This document shows positions 5,880 to 8,231 of a stretch of 8,231 nucleotides of DNA, one piece after another. The notes under the pieces were generated by a model. That model was not told where the DNA came from, ran no database searches, and saw nothing but the letters and a program-made list of their open reading frames with translations. Both the position numbers and the translations under genes were made by a program. The first letter of the stretch is position 1, and every line of letters begins with the position of its first letter. This DNA comes from an uncultured Eubacteriales bacterium (GTDB lineage Bacteria > Bacillota > Clostridia > Oscillospirales > Oscillospiraceae): positions 1-8,231 of the forward strand of contig CABRZO010000115.1 in NCBI GenBank assembly GCA_902475455.1. Reading direction: 5' to 3'.

Positions 5880-5895
5880 CTATCCGAAGGGATAG
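5880..5895 (+). other. Small hairpin in the foldase leader
   Basis: CTATCC-GAAG-GGATAG forms a 6-bp stem with a tetraloop, about 12 bases after the predicted start and 19 bases before the AAGGA ribosome site. It is too small to assign a role; 5'-end stabilisation is one possibility. Confidence 0.3.
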
Positions 5896-5928
5896 AACCA
5901 CTCATCTTGAGAAAAAGGAATTGTTCCC

Positions 5929-7005
5929 ATGAAGAAAGTGTTTTCCAAGCGTAATCTGATCATCATGTTTTTCCCGGTGGTATTTGTGCTGGTGATCCTG
6001 ACCCTGGGGCTGCCCCAGCGGGTGCTCACCGCCGTCACCATCGGCGGTGAAGCCTACACGGTGGTGGACTATAACTACTACTACTATGAGGCCTACTACA
6101 ACTATGTCAATGACCACTACGACCAACTGGGGGAGCTGGGGCTGAACATCAATGCCAGCCTGAAATCCCAGCAGTACGATGACGACACCACCTGGGAGCA
6201 GTACTTCCGGCAGATGACGCTGGAGGATATGCAGGAGTATGCCATCCTCTGCCATGAGGCGGAGCAGGCAGGCTTTGACGCCTCGGAGGAGATCCAGGCG
6301 GTCCGGGCGGAGCAGGAGGCGCTGATCCGGGACTATTGCATTGCCAACAACATTGCCAATGTGGACAAATATCTCTCCCAGCTTTACGACGGGGGCATGA
6401 CGGAGCAGGTCTATTATGAGCAGCTCTCCCGCCGCACCCTGGCCCAGACTTACCGGGAGCAGGTGCTGGAGGAGCTGGTTCCCGATGACGCAGCGGTGGA
6501 GGAACAGGCGCAGCGCTACGGCGGCGAGGAGGAGTATCAGACCGCCGATGTGGTGGTGGCCTACTTCCCACCGGCCACGGACCGGGTCACCGGCCAGAGC
6601 GAGGAGCGCCAGTGGCAGAATGCCGAGACCCTGGCTCAGGCGGCCCAGACCCGGGCGGAGGAGCAGGGCGGGGATTTGGAGGCCTATTTGGAGGTGGCCA
6701 CTCAGTTCAGCCAGTTGGAGGATGAGGACCATCCCGACGGCCACTTCCCGAGCCTGACCAAACAGGATGTGGAAGAGGTGCTGGAGGCCTGGTGCTTCGA
6801 CCCGGCCCGCCAGAGCGGGGACAGCGCTGTGCTCCGGGACGACACCGGCTGCTATCTGGTGTATTTCAACGGTTTTGGCGAGAGCAACCTGACCCTTCGG
6901 GCCCGGGCGGATCTGCTGGAGCAAACCTATCAGCAGTGGCTTCAGGATCGGCGGGAGAATTTCGCCCTTGAGACCAACGGCCTGGGCATGTTGATTGCCC
7001 GATGA
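5929..7005 (+). CDS. Membrane-anchored parvulin/SurA-like foldase (PpiC type)
   Basis: A 358-residue protein anchored by one N-terminal membrane segment (about 9-29) after a K-K-x-x-x-K-R start, with the rest outside the cell. It lacks the lipobox Cys that PrsA lipoproteins have. Residues 36-60 (V-T-I-G-G-E-A-Y-T-V-V-D-Y-N-Y-Y-Y) match the start of SurA_N/trigger-factor-like chaperone domains, and helices rich in Glu, Gln and Tyr run to about 185. The region 200-320 resembles a divergent parvulin rotamase domain. It has strand ADVVVAYFP, helix EAYLEVATQFS, and the end strand GDSAVLRDDTGCYLVYFNGF; conservation is too weak to claim isomerase activity. Eight Tyr fall between 48 and 59. AAGGA lies 9 bases before the start. 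The hydrolase gene follows 14 bases downstream, so the two are one operon. The expected role is folding or quality control of exported proteins. Confidence 0.8.
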   Translation: MKKVFSKRNLIIMFFPVVFVLVILTLGLPQRVLTAVTIGGEAYTVVDYNYYYYEAYYNYVNDHYDQLGELGLNINASLKSQQYDDDTTWEQYFRQMTLEDMQEYAILCHEAEQAGFDASEEIQAVRAEQEALIRDYCIANNIANVDKYLSQLYDGGMTEQVYYEQLSRRTLAQTYREQVLEELVPDDAAVEEQAQRYGGEEEYQTADVVVAYFPPATDRVTGQSEERQWQNAETLAQAAQTRAEEQGGDLEAYLEVATQFSQLEDEDHPDGHFPSLTKQDVEEVLEAWCFDPARQSGDSAVLRDDTGCYLVYFNGFGESNLTLRARADLLEQTYQQWLQDRRENFALETNGLGMLIAR

Positions 7006-7019
7006 AAAGGGGGAGCTGT

Positions 7020-8048
7020 ATGAAAGAACAACAGACAAACGCCCCTCAGGGGCAGCGGACAAAAACCACCCGCCGCCAGCGGCTGGTCCAGATTCTGATG
7101 CTGGTGCTGGTGGTGCTGATCATTGCCGGGGTCTGGGTGATCCGGCTGCCGAAAAACTATGTCAATATGTTTCTGGACCACTATGACGGCACCACCTCGG
7201 TGGTGTCCGAGATGAAGGGGCTGGAGCGCACCGAGGCGGAAGAGGCCCTGCTGCTGCCCCTGCAGCAGCAGTTTGACGACTGGAAGCAGACCCACCTGCG
7301 GGATGCGGTGGAGGTGACCGCCCAGGACGGGGCGGTACTCCGGGGCGGGCTGTATGACGCCAAGAGTGACGTCACGGTCATTCTGCTCCACACCTTTGAC
7401 GGCAGCAGCGCCGACAGCGATTACCTGCTGGCCGGCTATTTTGCCGACAAAGGGTTTAACATCCTGCTGCCCGACAGCCGGGCCCACGGAGAGAGCGGCG
7501 GCGACTGCGTCACCTACGGCTTGCTGGAAGGGGATGACGTGGCCTGCTGGGTGCGCATGCTGCTGGAGCGCTACGGCAGCGACCACCAGATTATCCTCCA
7601 GGGGGACACTCTGGGGGCCAACGCCGCTCTGGCCGGGGCCGCTGCGGTGGAGGCGGACCCGGATCTGGCGGGGAGCGTCAAATTCGTGGTGGCGGAAAGC
7701 CCCATTGCCAACCTCTACAGCGAGGCCGTCTATCTGATGGGGAACCAGTTCCATCTGCCGGGCTTTATGGTGGCCATCGGGGATCAATTTGCCAAGGGCA
7801 GCCTGGGCCGCAGCATGAAAGCGGTGGATCTGACGGAGCTGACCCAGGGCTGTCAGGTGCCGGCGCTGGTGCTCCAGGGCACCGGGGACACCATCGTGGA
7901 CCCGGATCAGGTCCAGGCCTTCTGCGACAGCTATCCGGGGCCGGTGGAGTGCATCACCGCAGACTGCGATCACGGGATGGTCTACCCCACCCGGCAGGCC
8001 GACTGCGAGGCGGCGCTGGACGAGATGCTGGAGGACTATCTGGCATAA
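7020..8048 (+). CDS. Membrane-anchored alpha/beta hydrolase with Thr at the nucleophile position
   Basis: A 342-residue protein with a basic N-terminus, one membrane segment (about 23-42) and an extracellular alpha/beta hydrolase domain. Core motifs are V-I-L-L-H-T-F (120-126, oxyanion strand), L-P-D-S-R-A-H-G-E-S-G-G (150-161), the nucleophile elbow L-Q-G-D-T-L-G-A (193-200), the acid region G-T-G-D (287-290) and the catalytic-type histidine D-H-G-M (317-320). The elbow normally reads G-x-S-x-G; here residue 197 is Thr (ACT at 7608-7610), while D290 and H318 are retained. It may be inactive, weakly active, or use Thr. I chose the ATG at 7020, which has AGGGGGAG 4 bases upstream. The in-frame ATG at 7002 overlaps the previous stop as ATGA but lacks a ribosome site. 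It shares an operon with the foldase, suggesting an envelope role; the substrate is unknown. Confidence 0.85.
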   Translation: MKEQQTNAPQGQRTKTTRRQRLVQILMLVLVVLIIAGVWVIRLPKNYVNMFLDHYDGTTSVVSEMKGLERTEAEEALLLPLQQQFDDWKQTHLRDAVEVTAQDGAVLRGGLYDAKSDVTVILLHTFDGSSADSDYLLAGYFADKGFNILLPDSRAHGESGGDCVTYGLLEGDDVACWVRMLLERYGSDHQIILQGDTLGANAALAGAAAVEADPDLAGSVKFVVAESPIANLYSEAVYLMGNQFHLPGFMVAIGDQFAKGSLGRSMKAVDLTELTQGCQVPALVLQGTGDTIVDPDQVQAFCDSYPGPVECITADCDHGMVYPTRQADCEAALDEMLEDYLA

Positions 8049-8059
8049 CCAATTGCATG

Positions 8060-8103
8060 AAAAAGCCTGTGGCCCGGAACACTCCGGGCCACAGGCTTTT
8101 TTT
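8060..8103. terminator. Strong bidirectional intrinsic terminator
   Basis: AAGCCTGTGGCCCGG (8063-8077) pairs perfectly with CCGGGCCACAGGCTT (8084-8098) around a 6-base loop. Seven Ts (8097-8103) follow on the plus strand and five As (8060-8064) precede, which become a T run on the minus strand. It lies between convergent genes and can serve both. Confidence 0.92.
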
Positions 8104-8114
8104 GTTGAAACGGG

Positions 8115-8231
8115 TTAAGTCCGGCCCTTGTCCCAGCGGTTCAGCAGCTGGGCCAGGGGGGAGGGCCAGAGGGCTTCCTCAACCCAATGCCAGGTCAGGG
8201 CCCCGGTGGGGCAGGCCCGGACGCAGGCGGG
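8115..8231 (-). CDS. C-terminal end of a probable 4Fe-4S ferredoxin-type protein (partial)
   Basis: The right edge cuts this gene; the last 38 codons and TAA (8117-8115) are present. The first visible residues read P-A-C-V-R-A-C-P-T-G-A-L. This is the C-x3-C-P-T-G-A-L end of a ferredoxin-type iron-sulfur motif (C-x2-C-x2-C-x3-C-P). A Trp-rich tail, TWHWVEEALWPSPLAQLLNRWDKGRT, follows. The full gene could be a small ferredoxin, a dicluster electron-transfer subunit or the end of a larger iron-sulfur enzyme; the window cannot decide. It converges on the hydrolase gene and shares its terminator. Confidence rests on one short motif in an open frame reaching the edge. Confidence 0.6.
   Translation of the reverse strand, partial: PACVRACPTGALTWHWVEEALWPSPLAQLLNRWDKGRT

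Noticed and set aside
7002..7019. Start of the hydrolase at the ATG overlapping the foldase stop (ATGA)
   Set aside because: There is no ribosome site before it, whereas the in-frame ATG at 7020 has AGGGGGAG 4 bases upstream. Translational coupling from 7002 cannot be excluded.

Overview
The window is about 60% GC. Genes are tightly packed, most have AGGAGG-type ribosome binding sites, and three have intrinsic-terminator-like hairpins behind them. The mix of proteins (a GntP-type permease, a single-TM PrsA/SurA-like foldase, SnoaL-like proteins beside a LysR regulator) looks like a GC-rich anaerobic gut Firmicute of the Oscillospiraceae type. This placement is inferred from composition and gene style; there is no marker gene.

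Left half (1-5760) is a small regulon. On the minus strand lie two tandem SnoaL/NTF2-like genes: one complete (86-823), the other cut by the left edge (1-71). Divergent from them is a LysR-type regulator (1093-1980). Downstream, on the plus strand and each with its own promoter, are a 607-residue cytosolic right-handed beta-helix protein of unknown function (2217-4040) and a 466-residue GntP-family permease (4359-5759). The key observation is that the promoters of the SnoaL-like gene, the beta-helix gene and the permease gene carry the same gapless 45-bp module. It reads GTAACG-N3-GGTTGTG-N11-TTTyGTT-N-CTTTACA, with 27 of 45 columns invariant, and it ends in the -35 hexamer. The LysR protein encoded among them is the obvious candidate reader. 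The likely picture is a substrate-induced uptake and conversion system: the permease imports an organic acid, and the SnoaL-like and beta-helix proteins act on it or its products. The substrate is not visible from sequence.

Right half (5760-8115) is a separate operon with its own TTGACA promoter. It encodes a membrane-anchored parvulin/SurA-like foldase (5929-7005) and a membrane-anchored alpha/beta hydrolase (7020-8048) whose nucleophile serine is replaced by threonine. A strong, probably bidirectional terminator (8060-8103) separates it from a convergent minus-strand gene cut by the right edge, whose visible 38 residues look like the end of a 4Fe-4S ferredoxin-type protein.

I see no RNA genes, CRISPR arrays, insertion sequences, phage genes or attachment sites.
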